The notes under the pieces are model-generated. The model did no database searches and was not told where the DNA came from. It saw only the letters and a list, made by a program, of their open reading frames with translations. From Pseudomonadota bacterium (GTDB taxonomy: Bacteria; Pseudomonadota; Alphaproteobacteria; Rhizobiales; Hyphomicrobiaceae): DNA of 64,000 nt. The DNA lies in NCBI GenBank assembly GCA_023423275.1, contig JAFAFW010000018.1, forward strand, positions 1 to 64,000, written 5' to 3'. Positions 46,439-54,612 of this stretch are shown here, one piece after another (the stretch's first letter is position 1; every line of letters begins with the position of its first letter). The translations under genes and the position numbers were made by a program.

Positions 46439-47226
46439 CAGTAGGTTTTGGCGGCTTGCGCCTGCTCTTGACCCCTTGTTTCGCGCACGGCTGCCTGCGC
46501 CGCTCCGGCGAGAAGACGCGCGTCGTTCAGGATCGTGCAGAGCTGGAACCCCTCGTCGAAACGTTTCCGCGCAGTCGCGGCGCCGTCCGTATGGACGCCT
46601 GCGATGAGCCCTTTGCTCCGCGCTCGTTCGCAGACCTTGGCGATGGCGCTCAGGACTTCAGCTTCGCTGGGAGCGAGGGTCGGTGTGTGCCCCATGGAGA
46701 GGGAAAGGTCCGCGGGTCCGATATAAATGCCATTCAGGCCAGGGACCGAGAGAATTTCATCCAGGTTGGACAGCGCCTTGGTGGTCTCGATCATGGCAAA
46801 CAGCAGCACTTCCTCGTTGGCATGCTGCCAGTAGTCGGCACCGCCATATTGGACCGCGCGGTTGGGGCCGAAGGAGCGGAACCCTTTCGGGGCGTAGCGA
46901 GCCGCGCCGACGAAGGCCTCTGCTTCAGCTTTGCTGTTGATCATCGGGCAGATGAGCCCATAGGAGCCGGCATCCAGCAGCTTCATGATGATGGCGGGAT
47001 CATTCCAGGGCACGCGCGCCATCGGCACGGCGTCGGTCGTCGAGATCGCCTGCAGCATGGAAAGCGCGACCTGGAAGTCCACCGGTCCGTGCTGCAGGTC
47101 GATGGTGACACTGTCGAAGCCCTGGTGAGCCATCAACTCGGCCGAATACGAGCTGGGGATCGAGCACCACCCATTGACGACGCGACCGCCTTCAGCCAGC
47201 GATTTCTTGATCAGGTTCTTGCGCAT
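46438..47226 (-). CDS. HpcH/HpaI family class II aldolase
   Basis: These metal-dependent aldolases cleave or form 2-keto-3-deoxy or 4-hydroxy-2-oxo acids, releasing pyruvate. The 262-residue protein has VTIDLQHGPVDFQVALSML with the catalytic His, ARVPWNDPAIIMKLLDAG, GLICPMINSKAEAE, the metal ligand Glu in FAMIETTKAL and the Asp in GIYIGPADLSLSMG. It is the last gene of a minus-strand run with a 2-hydroxyacid dehydrogenase, an RraA-like protein and an Ldh-type dehydrogenase. Confidence 0.92.
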   Translation of the reverse strand: MRKNLIKKSLAEGGRVVNGWCSIPSSYSAELMAHQGFDSVTIDLQHGPVDFQVALSMLQAISTTDAVPMARVPWNDPAIIMKLLDAGSYGLICPMINSKAEAEAFVGAARYAPKGFRSFGPNRAVQYGGADYWQHANEEVLLFAMIETTKALSNLDEILSVPGLNGIYIGPADLSLSMGHTPTLAPSEAEVLSAIAKVCERARSKGLIAGVHTDGAATARKRFDEGFQLCTILNDARLLAGAAQAAVRETRGQEQAQAAKTY

Positions 47227-47244
47227 ATGGGTGTTTCCCTTCGG

Positions 47245-48213
47245 TCAGCGCGTCAAGGCTTCGGGATTGAAGATGTGTGACGGCGGCAGCTTGCCGTCGA
47301 AATAGTCGACGATATTGCGCGCGACGTTGGTGGCGCTGCGCGCAACGCAGGCCGCGGTCGTCGCGGCTGAATGCGGGGTGAGGATGATGCGATCCGACTT
47401 CAGCAACGGGTCGTCGGGCGATGGCGGTTCCGTCACCTGAACGTCGAAACCCGCGCCCTTGAGCTGTCCGCTGTCGAGCACCGCGACAAGCGCCTGCTCA
47501 TCGATGATACCGCCGCGTGCACAATTGATCAGATACGCGGTTGGCTTCATCAGTGCCAATTCGCGCGCACCGATCAAATTGCGCGTATCGCTCTGCAGCG
47601 GGCAATGGACGGTGACGAAATCCGCTTGCGGCAGGGCGTCGTGCAGGCTGGCGACCGGCTCGCAGCCGAGCTTCCGGATTTCGTCCGGGCTGAAAGCCGG
47701 ATCGATCCCAAGGCAGCGCAGACCAAGTGCGTTGCACGCTGTCGCCAACCGGCTGCCAATGCGGCCAAGACCGACGATCAGCACCGTGCAGCCGCCAATG
47801 TCCATGGCATCCAGGCCGAATTTGACATTGAAGTTGCCGTTACGGATCGCATGATCGAACTGGGGCAGCCGCTTGGCGAGCGCGAACATCATCGCCAGTG
47901 TGTGTTCGACAACGGACGGCGCATTCGCCTCGCCGACCGTCGCGACGATCACGCCGCGTTCGGTGGCAGCTTCGAGGTCGATGTTGTCGACCCCGACGCC
48001 GTGACGAGAGATGATTTTCAGCTTCGGCGCCTTTTCAATCATCCACCGCTCGATCCGTGTGACGCGGACCGCAATCGCCTCGGCATCGGCCAGATGGTGT
48101 TGCCAATGCTGAGGTTCCGGACTCTCCGGAATGATGAGCTCTATGTCCTTGCGCGACCGCAGGATATTCATGCCGTCGTCGTGGATCGGCTGGATGCAGA
48201 TGACCTTGCGCAT
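47245..48213 (-). CDS. D-isomer-specific 2-hydroxyacid dehydrogenase
   Basis: The 322-residue protein interconverts a 2-hydroxyacid and a 2-oxoacid with NAD(P). Landmarks are SRHGVGVDNIDL in the substrate domain, the Rossmann motif VLIVGLGRIGSRLA with an Asp (GIDPAF) after the second strand, the catalytic Arg in NCARGGIIDEQAL, the Glu in VQVTEPPSPDDPLL, and the catalytic His in ILTPHSAATT. Its start overlaps the stop of the RraA-like gene by one base, showing tight coupling. Substrate unknown. Confidence 0.93.
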   Translation of the reverse strand: MRKVICIQPIHDDGMNILRSRKDIELIIPESPEPQHWQHHLADAEAIAVRVTRIERWMIEKAPKLKIISRHGVGVDNIDLEAATERGVIVATVGEANAPSVVEHTLAMMFALAKRLPQFDHAIRNGNFNVKFGLDAMDIGGCTVLIVGLGRIGSRLATACNALGLRCLGIDPAFSPDEIRKLGCEPVASLHDALPQADFVTVHCPLQSDTRNLIGARELALMKPTAYLINCARGGIIDEQALVAVLDSGQLKGAGFDVQVTEPPSPDDPLLKSDRIILTPHSAATTAACVARSATNVARNIVDYFDGKLPPSHIFNPEALTR

Positions 48214-48911
48214 CAGTGGATTTCATCCTGTTTGGCCAATGCTTCACGCAACATCGCGACGGTGAAGCCAGGCTTGCGGGCGAGATCGAGAATAACGGCT
48301 TCCTTGCGTGCCATCAGATCGCACGCGGCAGGCAGTTTTTCGGCGACGCCAGCCGGAATCACGACCGCACCGTGCTGATCGGCATGGATCAGGTCGTTGG
48401 AGCGGACCACCATGCCCGCAACGCGGACTTCCTTGCCGAAGTCGGCGAGGTGAACGTGCGCGTGGCTTGGCTTGATCGACCCTGCCAGAACGTTGAGGCC
48501 AGGGGCCCACTGCGGAATATCGCGAATGCAGCCGTCCGTGACGACGCCAACGCAGCCCAGGGCATGATGGATCGTGCTCTGTACTTCACCCCAGAATGCG
48601 CCAAAGCCGATGTCCGGGCCGTCGAGGTCCTGGATCACCACGATTTGCGGGTTCGGCGCCTCGGCGATGTATTCGTAGTAGCCGATGCGCTGGGCGCGCT
48701 GCGCTTTGGAATCGATCTCGTGAGGATGCGTCGAGCGGATCGAGGCTGTCCGGGCGTAGCCGACCATCGGCGGCAGATCCGGAAACGGCGCGACAAGCTG
48801 CTTGGTCGTGAAGCCCGACCGCCGGAAGGAACTGTCGATCAGCTCCATGGCATTGCAGATCGTCGGAGTGTCGAACGCCTTGAGCTGTTCCAGGAGGTCG
48901 CTGCTGATCAT
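48213..48911 (-). CDS. RraA-like protein (4-hydroxy-4-methyl-2-oxoglutarate aldolase family)
   Basis: The 232-residue protein belongs to the RraA/methyltransferase-like family, whose catabolic members are metal-dependent retro-aldolases or decarboxylases of oxoacids. Its core is ALGCVGVVTDGCIRDIPQW with the Arg-Asp active-site pair, and LIHADQHGAVVIP. RNase E inhibition is known only for the short RraA proteins, and its position in a catabolic operon argues for an aldolase role. It is coupled to the downstream dehydrogenase. Confidence 0.88.
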   Translation of the reverse strand: MISSDLLEQLKAFDTPTICNAMELIDSSFRRSGFTTKQLVAPFPDLPPMVGYARTASIRSTHPHEIDSKAQRAQRIGYYEYIAEAPNPQIVVIQDLDGPDIGFGAFWGEVQSTIHHALGCVGVVTDGCIRDIPQWAPGLNVLAGSIKPSHAHVHLADFGKEVRVAGMVVRSNDLIHADQHGAVVIPAGVAEKLPAACDLMARKEAVILDLARKPGFTVAMLREALAKQDEIH

Positions 48912-48964
48912 CTGTCTGTAGTCCCTGTTGGTGATTTAACGACGTGCGTGAGAACTCTGACTGC

Positions 48965-50053
48965 TTATTTGACGGCGGCTTTTTTGATCCGCGCCTCATC
49001 GAGGCCGACGTTTCTGGCTGAAGCCACCAGCAATTCCCAGGTGGTATCAGGCAATGGAATGCCCTCCGCCAAGCGCTTTTTCCGGGTGCGGATTTCAGGA
49101 TCGCCCGGCGCCAGAACTTCGGTTCCGGCTTCGATCGGACGCGAGCTTTTGAAGAAGGCCAGATAGCGCTCCACGTCGGCCGGGAAAAATTCCGTCGCAT
49201 CAAGCTGTTTCGGGTCGATGTAGATCGACAGCATGCCGTTGGCCCAGCGCCGGCCACCTTCTGCGGCGCCGGTGCCGGTGAGCGATCCGCCCAGCAGCTC
49301 GACCATGAAGGCAAGGCCGGAACCTTTGTGCTCGCCGAAGGCGCGGATGGCTCCGGTGCCGTTCTTGTAATCCCGCGGCCCCGTCGGTTCAAAATCTCCA
49401 TAGAGCAGGTGTGGGTCGCCGCTCATGTCTCCATCCGGGCCCACCAGGGCGTTGGTCGGCAGCTTTTTCCCGCCCTGGCTCGCGACCAGAACCTTACCTT
49501 CCGCCACGACAGAGGTCGCGAAATCGAGGATCAGCGCATCCTGTCCAGAGCGTGGAACGCCAATCGCGTAGGGCGCGGTCGACAGGCGCCGGTCGACGCC
49601 TCCGAACGGCGCAACGAGCAGGCTCGATGCGGCGTTGCAGTAGTGGATCGACACCAGCCCCGCCTCGGCCGCCATTTCAGCCCATTCCCCCAGCCGGCCG
49701 ACATGTCCCGAGTTGCGCAGCGCGACCGCGGACAATCCCATGGCCCGGCACTTCTTGATGCCGATTTCGACGGCCTGCGGGGCTGTCGTCTGACCGAACC
49801 CGTATTTGCCATCGACGACGGCCAGAACGGGGGTCTCACGCACGATTTCGACGGTCTGGTTGGCGACGAAATCGCCGTCAGCCTTCCATTGCAGATAGCG
49901 AGGCACGCGCACGACGCCGTGGCTGTCGTGACCCGCCAGATTGGCGCTGACCAGCGATTTTCCGAGCTGCTCGCCCTCATGCCGGGAGCTGCCCGCGGCG
50001 ATGAAGATGTCGCGCACCAGCTCGCGCAGGTCGTCCGCGCTGATCGTAACCAT
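48965..50053 (-). CDS. Ldh family (malate/L-lactate-type) oxidoreductase
   Basis: The 362-residue protein is of the Ldh_2 family (ureidoglycolate, sulfolactate, malate or 2,3-diketogulonate dehydrogenases), which use NAD(P) in a non-Rossmann fold. The catalytic His is in LAGHDSHGVVRVPRYL, and other family parts are VALRNSGHVGRLGEWAE, STAPYAIGVPR and GEHKGSGLAFMVELLGG. It is the first gene of the minus-strand operon and lies 53 bases before the RraA-like gene. Its exact 2-hydroxyacid substrate is unknown. Confidence 0.92.
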   Translation of the reverse strand: MVTISADDLRELVRDIFIAAGSSRHEGEQLGKSLVSANLAGHDSHGVVRVPRYLQWKADGDFVANQTVEIVRETPVLAVVDGKYGFGQTTAPQAVEIGIKKCRAMGLSAVALRNSGHVGRLGEWAEMAAEAGLVSIHYCNAASSLLVAPFGGVDRRLSTAPYAIGVPRSGQDALILDFATSVVAEGKVLVASQGGKKLPTNALVGPDGDMSGDPHLLYGDFEPTGPRDYKNGTGAIRAFGEHKGSGLAFMVELLGGSLTGTGAAEGGRRWANGMLSIYIDPKQLDATEFFPADVERYLAFFKSSRPIEAGTEVLAPGDPEIRTRKKRLAEGIPLPDTTWELLVASARNVGLDEARIKKAAVK

Positions 50054-50159
50054 GCGTTAGCCCCCTAGAATAATTGGAAGATCCGTCTCGAGGCGGTCCA
50101 TGTCCGATCGGAAATTAGATCAGCTTCCCCGGATTGTCACGGAGCGGATGCGGAAATTC

Positions 50160-50177
50160 GTCATACAATCATATGAC
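50160..50177. promoter_or_regulatory. Inverted repeat between the divergent Ldh and acyl-CoA dehydrogenase genes
   Basis: GTCATA (50160-50165) and TATGAC (50172-50177) are exact inverses with six bases between. The size and AT-rich centre resemble operators of GntR-type regulators. No such regulator is encoded nearby. Confidence 0.4.
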
Positions 50178-50262
50178 CGTAAAAGGCGCGAAACCCTTTG
50201 CAGGGATGGGGGAGCAGTTTAGCTTCCGGGCACGAAGCCACGTCGAGGACAGCAGGCCGGCC

Positions 50263-51447
50263 ATGGATTTCCTACTTCCCAAAGACGTCGAGGCGTTGGG
50301 CGAGCGCGTCCGGGCCTTCGTTAAGGATGAGATCATCCCGTACGAAAGCGATCCGCGTTGGACACCGCACGGCCCGAGCGATGTTCTGAGGGTCGAGCTG
50401 AACGACCGCGCACGTGCCGCAGGACTCTTGTCGGTGCATGTGCCCAAGGATTGTGGAGGGGTGGGCCTTGACCATGTCGGCAAGGCGGTAGTGCTGGAAG
50501 CTGCCGGATATTCGATGCTGGGACCGGTGGCGCTGCACTGCCAGGCGCCAGACGAAGGCAACATTCATCTGCTCGATCTGGTCGCCACTCCTGAACAGAG
50601 GGAGCGTTACCTGAAGCCGCTCGCTACGGCCCGCGTACGCTCCTGCTTCGCGATGACCGAGCCGCATCCCGGTGCGGGTTCCGATCCAGCGATGCTGGCA
50701 ACCCGTGCCGAGCTTGATGGGAACGGCTTTGTGATCCGCGGGCGCAAGTGGCTGATCACGGGCGCCGATGGCGCGGGATTTGCCATCATCATGGCGCGCA
50801 CGGGCGATGGACCGCACGACGCGACCATGTTTCTGGCTGATCTTCCCAACCCGGCATTCAGGATCTCTCGCACCCTGGACACCATGGACTCCTCGTTCAT
50901 GGGTGGTCATGCCGTCATCGATATCGAGGACCTGCGCGTCCCGGCTGATGCCGTGCTGGGTGAGGTCGGCAAGGGGTTCGGGTATGCCCAGGTCCGGCTG
51001 GCTCCTGCGCGATTGACCCATTGCATGCGCTGGCTCGGGGCGGCGCAGCGCGCGCATGATATCGCTGTGGATTATGCCCGGACGCGGACGGCGTTCGGAC
51101 AGGCGCTCGGTGCGCACGAGGGCGTCAGTTTCATGCTGGCCGACAATCTCATGGATATGCACGTCAGCCGTTTGGCGATCCGCCATTGCGCCTGGATGCT
51201 CGACCAGGGGCACCGTGCCGGGACGGAAAGCTCGATGACGAAGGTCATTTGCTCCGAGGCCATCATGCGCGTCGTCGATCGGTCGATGCAGATCCTCGGT
51301 GGCCTTGGCTTGACACGCGACACGGTAGTCGAGCGCATTTTCCGCGATGTGCGCGCGTTCCGTATCTACGATGGACCGTCGGAGGTGCATCGCTGGGCAC
51401 TGGGCCGACGCGTGGTCGAACGCAAGGAAAAGACCAAGCAGGACTGA
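50263..51447 (+). CDS. Acyl-CoA dehydrogenase family protein
   Basis: These FAD enzymes oxidise acyl-CoA to enoyl-CoA and pass electrons to ETF. From the ATG at 50263 the protein has 394 residues: an N-terminal helical domain (FLLPKDVEALGERVRAFVKD), the FAD/substrate signature CFAMTEPHPGAGSDPAMLAT, and a C-terminal helical domain with RTAFGQALGAHEGVSFMLAD and QILGGLGLTRDTVVERIFRD. The catalytic position reads IYDGPSEVHRWALGRR, with Asp where many members have Glu; this occurs in the ACAD10/11-like group. The open frame from 50134 adds 43 unconserved residues. Confidence 0.92.
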   Translation: MDFLLPKDVEALGERVRAFVKDEIIPYESDPRWTPHGPSDVLRVELNDRARAAGLLSVHVPKDCGGVGLDHVGKAVVLEAAGYSMLGPVALHCQAPDEGNIHLLDLVATPEQRERYLKPLATARVRSCFAMTEPHPGAGSDPAMLATRAELDGNGFVIRGRKWLITGADGAGFAIIMARTGDGPHDATMFLADLPNPAFRISRTLDTMDSSFMGGHAVIDIEDLRVPADAVLGEVGKGFGYAQVRLAPARLTHCMRWLGAAQRAHDIAVDYARTRTAFGQALGAHEGVSFMLADNLMDMHVSRLAIRHCAWMLDQGHRAGTESSMTKVICSEAIMRVVDRSMQILGGLGLTRDTVVERIFRDVRAFRIYDGPSEVHRWALGRRVVERKEKTKQD

Positions 51448-51455
51448 AGCAGCGG

Positions 51456-51854
51456 TTATCGCGAGCCTGACCCGGCTGTGTGCGCACGCCGGACTTCGGC
51501 GAGAATGATATCGGCGGCGCGTGGCGAGCAGGCGCACGGCACATCGTAAAGAATGGCGAGCCGCAAAAGCGCCTTGACGTCAACATCGTGCGGCATCGGC
51601 GTCATCGGATCGATAAAGAAGAACAGCACGTCGATTTCATCGGTGACGATCAGCGCTCCGATCTGCTGATCACCTCCGCGTGGACCGCTTTCCAGACGCT
51701 GAAGTTTCAGGTCCGGGTAGCTGTCGAGCAGGATCTTTCCCGTCGTTCCGGTGGCGACAAGGTCGAGTTGGCGGAAGATATCCAGATGTCGTCCGACCCA
51801 GTCGAGTATCATCGGCTTGCGAGCATCATGCGCGACGAGCGCGACCTTCTTCAT
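51456..51854 (-). CDS. mgsA: Methylglyoxal synthase
   Basis: MgsA converts dihydroxyacetone phosphate to methylglyoxal and phosphate, relieving sugar-phosphate stress. The 132-residue protein has the phosphate-binding VATGTTGKIL, the catalytic Asp in SGPRGGDQQIGALIV, and FFFIDPMTPMPHDVDVKALL with the second Asp and the His. It is slightly shorter than the E. coli enzyme. DHAP, its substrate, is also the product expected from OtnC in this region. It converges with the acyl-CoA dehydrogenase gene, 8 bases apart. Confidence 0.95.
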   Translation of the reverse strand: MKKVALVAHDARKPMILDWVGRHLDIFRQLDLVATGTTGKILLDSYPDLKLQRLESGPRGGDQQIGALIVTDEIDVLFFFIDPMTPMPHDVDVKALLRLAILYDVPCACSPRAADIILAEVRRAHTAGSGSR

Positions 51855-52301
51855 CCGTGAGTTCCGTCATGTGATTTGGGATGAAAGCGTGAAGCAGACG
51901 GCCCATGCCGTCAATGCCGCCTGCTCGCCGAAATGCCAAGCTTTCAGGTAGGGACAGGGCACGGGCGGGGAGGTCAGCGACGTCATTCTCGCCTAAAACG
52001 CAATGGCACGGGAACGACGCCATAACGTCGTTCCCGGCTCCGTAGTCTCCCCAGACTTGGACCGTTAGTCCTTTATTTTTAAAGCGGTTGAAGGCCCGCC
52101 TCTCTCATCGACTGCGGCAGGATGTCGTAGGCCTTCGCATGAGTCAAGCGTAACTCTGCACAATGCTGCCCAAACGTGCACGCAGATGCCTAAGCGGCTT
52201 GCGCCGAAGCGTTCGCAAGGGTATCGCGGAAGGACGGAATGCCCGATTGTCCAAGCACTGCGTTTTTCCCCGAAAGCGGTCACGAATAAGGAGCCTCATC
52301 T
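51855..52301. other. 447-base gap between mgsA and the VOC gene
   Basis: No credible gene is seen. The gap holds an 11-base inverted repeat (52009-52036), an AT-rich patch near 52070-52085, and, at its end, AAGGAG at 52290-52295 serving the VOC gene. Promoters for mgsA and for the VOC gene should both be here. Confidence 0.5.
52009..52036. repeat. Perfect 11-base inverted repeat
   Basis: CGGGAACGACG (52009-52019) is the exact inverse of CGTCGTTCCCG (52026-52036), with a six-base loop. There is no T-tract next to either arm, so it may be an operator or RNA hairpin rather than an intrinsic terminator. Confidence 0.55.
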
Positions 52302-53210
52302 GTGCCCTCGTCTGCGTCGAGCGAACAGTTGCCGAAACCTGGAGAGGTTTATCTCGATCACGTCGGCTGGATGGTTCCCGATATGGCGCGCGCTGCGTCG
52401 GTATTCGAGAAGCTCGGCTTTCCTCTGACGCCGTTCTCGGTTCACGGTGACCGCGATTCGGCGACAGGGGAATTGAAGCCGGTGGGGACGGCCAATCGCC
52501 TCGCGATGCTGCCGCGCGGATACCTCGAAATTCTGACGCCCGTCGACGGGGTCGATACGCCGGTGGCGCGTCACCTCAAGACGGCGATCGCGCATCATAC
52601 CGGCGTGCATCTGCTGGCTTTCTCGGTTGCCGACGCCGAAGGCGTCGTTCCGAAGATCGAGGCACAAGGCTTCGCGGTGCAGCCGACTGTCCATTTGAGG
52701 CGTACGGTCGAAGCCGAAGATGGCAGTCAGGTCGAGCTGTCATTCACCGTCGTGCGCGCCGCGTTCGAGCATTTCGCGGAAGGCCGGGTCCAGGTCGTGA
52801 CGCATCATACGCCGGAACACATGTGGCAGAACCGGTATCTGCCAAGTGACAACGGCATCACCGGCCTGCTCGAAGCGGCGATCGTCACACGCGAGCCGCG
52901 CGAGGCCGCAGCGCGTTTCGCTCGCTTTCTCGATAAGCCGATCGACGGGCTGACCTCTCCGCTGGCTGTGAAGCTCGATCGCGGTGCGATCCGTTTTGTG
53001 GATGCGCGCGGAGCCGCGGAGCATTTCGGCAGGATCTCGCGTCCGCCGATGCCGGCTATTTGCTCCGTGACATTGACGTCTAGTGATCTCGACAAGACGC
53101 GGCACTTCTTTCTCAGCCAGGGGCTGCGTCCGGGCGCCATCGATCCGAGCCACCTGCTGATCGATGAAGCTGAGGCGCTCGGGGTGCATCTGGTCGTTGT
53201 TGCGGAGTGA
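52302..53210 (+). CDS. VOC superfamily protein (glyoxalase-like domain)
   Basis: The 302-residue protein begins with a GTG at 52302 after a good AAGGAG site. It contains a glyoxalase-like fold: VYLDHVGWMVPDMARAASVF, then RLAMLPRGYLEILTP with the conserved metal-side Glu, and a second related half ending in ICSVTLTSSDLDKTRHFFLS. This resembles the PF13468-type VOC proteins, whose reactions are mostly unknown. It is not a close match to glyoxalase I, so a link to methylglyoxal from the neighbouring mgsA is only a possibility. Confidence 0.85.
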   Translation: MPSSASSEQLPKPGEVYLDHVGWMVPDMARAASVFEKLGFPLTPFSVHGDRDSATGELKPVGTANRLAMLPRGYLEILTPVDGVDTPVARHLKTAIAHHTGVHLLAFSVADAEGVVPKIEAQGFAVQPTVHLRRTVEAEDGSQVELSFTVVRAAFEHFAEGRVQVVTHHTPEHMWQNRYLPSDNGITGLLEAAIVTREPREAAARFARFLDKPIDGLTSPLAVKLDRGAIRFVDARGAAEHFGRISRPPMPAICSVTLTSSDLDKTRHFFLSQGLRPGAIDPSHLLIDEAEALGVHLVVVAE

Positions 53211-53219
53211 TCGGACCGT

Positions 53220-53242
53220 GAGGCCGGACGGGTCCCGGCCTC
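53220..53242. terminator. Hairpin filling the gap between convergent VOC and creatininase genes
   Basis: GAGGCCGG (53220-53227) and CCGGCCTC (53235-53242) form an eight-base stem with a seven-base loop. It occupies most of the 33-base gap between two convergent stops. It lacks a T-tract, so it may act as a bidirectional block rather than a classical terminator. Confidence 0.5.
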
Positions 53243-53243
53243 G

Positions 53244-53945
53244 TCAGTTCCAGCCTTCGGAAATGAGGCCGCGCGTTTCTTCGATCGCGACGTTCCAGAT
53301 TTCCATCATCTCCGCATCTTCGCGCTGATAAAGACCGCCGTAATTGCCATCGCCCAGGTATTCCTTTTTGGCGACCGGATCGAGGGCCTGGAAGCGGGCC
53401 AGATCCATCATCTGCTTTTGCACGGAGGGCATTTTGATGCCCGGAAGCCGGGTCCAGGGGAAATTTTCCATCCAAGACGCATGCGATGCGACGGGGTCTA
53501 TGTCCTGGACCTTGCGCATCGTCTGAGGCGCGCTCCACCAGTTGTGCCATTTGACCTGAGCACCATGGTTCCGGTCGAGCCATTCGAGAACGGCGCCGTG
53601 TCCGGGAGAGTTGCCGCCGTGGCCGTTGACGATCACGATCCGCTTGAAGCCGGAGTGCAGCATTCCCGTCAGCACATCCTGGATGACGGCGCACAATGTC
53701 GAGATGCGGAGTGTCACCGTTCCGGGGTATTCGACGAAATTCGGTGTCAGGCCGTAATTGATCACCGGAAACACCGGCACCGAAAGCGGTTGCGCCGCCT
53801 CCATCGCGACCTTTTCTGACAGGATCGAATCGACGGCGAGACTGAGATAGGCATGCTGCTCGGTCGATCCGATCGGGAGCACGGCGCGGTCGTCCCCGAG
53901 CACATGATCGCGCACCTGCATCCAGTTCATTTCGGCAATGCGCAT
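53244..53945 (-). CDS. Creatininase family amidohydrolase
   Basis: Creatininase-like enzymes are metal-dependent cyclic-amide or peptide hydrolases; members also act on formamides in cofactor synthesis. The 233-residue protein has the metal ligands in LPIGSTEQHAYLSLAVD and IVIVNGHGGNSPGH, plus VPVFPVINYGLTPNFVEYPG between them. It is transcribed divergently from marR, with the palindrome 54019-54034 between the two starts, so MarR control is likely. The substrate is unknown. Confidence 0.9.
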   Translation of the reverse strand: MRIAEMNWMQVRDHVLGDDRAVLPIGSTEQHAYLSLAVDSILSEKVAMEAAQPLSVPVFPVINYGLTPNFVEYPGTVTLRISTLCAVIQDVLTGMLHSGFKRIVIVNGHGGNSPGHGAVLEWLDRNHGAQVKWHNWWSAPQTMRKVQDIDPVASHASWMENFPWTRLPGIKMPSVQKQMMDLARFQALDPVAKKEYLGDGNYGGLYQREDAEMMEIWNVAIEETRGLISEGWN

Positions 53946-54018
53946 AAGCTTATTCCTCAGATGCCGATAAATACGATGCCACGAACATCAGCTTGACGAA
54001 CATGGCGACGGTGCGTCA

Positions 54019-54034
54019 AGTTCCAATTGGAACT
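54019..54034. promoter_or_regulatory. Perfect 16-base palindrome, candidate MarR operator
   Basis: AGTTCCAATTGGAACT is its own reverse complement and lies in the 106-base gap between the creatininase gene and marR, 17 bases before the marR start. Its size and symmetry suit a MarR dimer. The core TCCAATTGGA recurs at 58082. Confidence 0.65.
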
Positions 54035-54051
54035 AATTTTGCGGATCGCAA

Positions 54052-54612
54052 ATGCTCGATCGCGTACGGCGTGAACGACCGAGAAAAGTGCCGAAAAATG
54101 CGGCACGCCTTGCCTTGCCGGCGGGTCTCAATCCGATGGTCGGCATCAAGCTCTGGGAAAATCCGTGCTGGTTGTCATTTCGCGTCAATTATATCAGCCA
54201 CCATTATAATCAGCCGCTGTATGCCTGGATCTGGAAGCGTTATAAGCTGAATAATCCTGAGCACGTCGTGCTGTATGCGATCGGTCTCAAGGACGGGATC
54301 ACAGCCGACGATATTGCGGCATCCTCAGCGCGTCCGAAGAATACGCTGAGCCGGGCGGTGAACAGCCTTCTCCGCAAGAAGCTCATTTCCCGTTCGCAGG
54401 ACGAACGGGATCGCCGCCGCTTCGGTCTGCATCTGACGGCGCGCGGGCAGAAGATCGTGGATGAGACCGTTCCGGCATTCGTGGCCCAGGAACAAGCCAT
54501 GTTCGAGACACTGAACAAAGAAGAGCGGCGCACGCTCCATGCACTCCTGACGAAGATCGTCCTTGGCGCCGGCGGCTGGCCGGCCAAAATAGAAAGGGAG
54601 ACTACACGATGA
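54052..54612 (+). CDS. MarR family transcriptional regulator
   Basis: The 186-residue protein has a helical N-terminal part (WLSFRVNYISHHYNQPLYAW) and a winged helix-turn-helix: GITADDIAASSARPKNTLSRAV as the recognition region and RSQDERDRRRFGLHLTARG as the wing. MarR proteins usually repress nearby catabolic or efflux genes and respond to aromatic acids. The stop overlaps the start of the solute-binding protein gene (ATGA), so the regulator leads its operon. The first 28 residues are unusual; an ATG at 54136 might be the true start. Confidence 0.9.
   Translation: MLDRVRRERPRKVPKNAARLALPAGLNPMVGIKLWENPCWLSFRVNYISHHYNQPLYAWIWKRYKLNNPEHVVLYAIGLKDGITADDIAASSARPKNTLSRAVNSLLRKKLISRSQDERDRRRFGLHLTARGQKIVDETVPAFVAQEQAMFETLNKEERRTLHALLTKIVLGAGGWPAKIERETTR

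Noticed and set aside
45919..47280. A 453-codon plus-strand frame across the kinase end and the aldolase gene
   Set aside because: It spans the end of one real gene, an intergenic repeat and terminator, and the antisense of another gene; no family match.
48213..48911. The RraA-like gene as a ribonuclease E inhibitor
   Set aside because: Its length and position in a catabolic operon fit the aldolase/decarboxylase branch of the family better.
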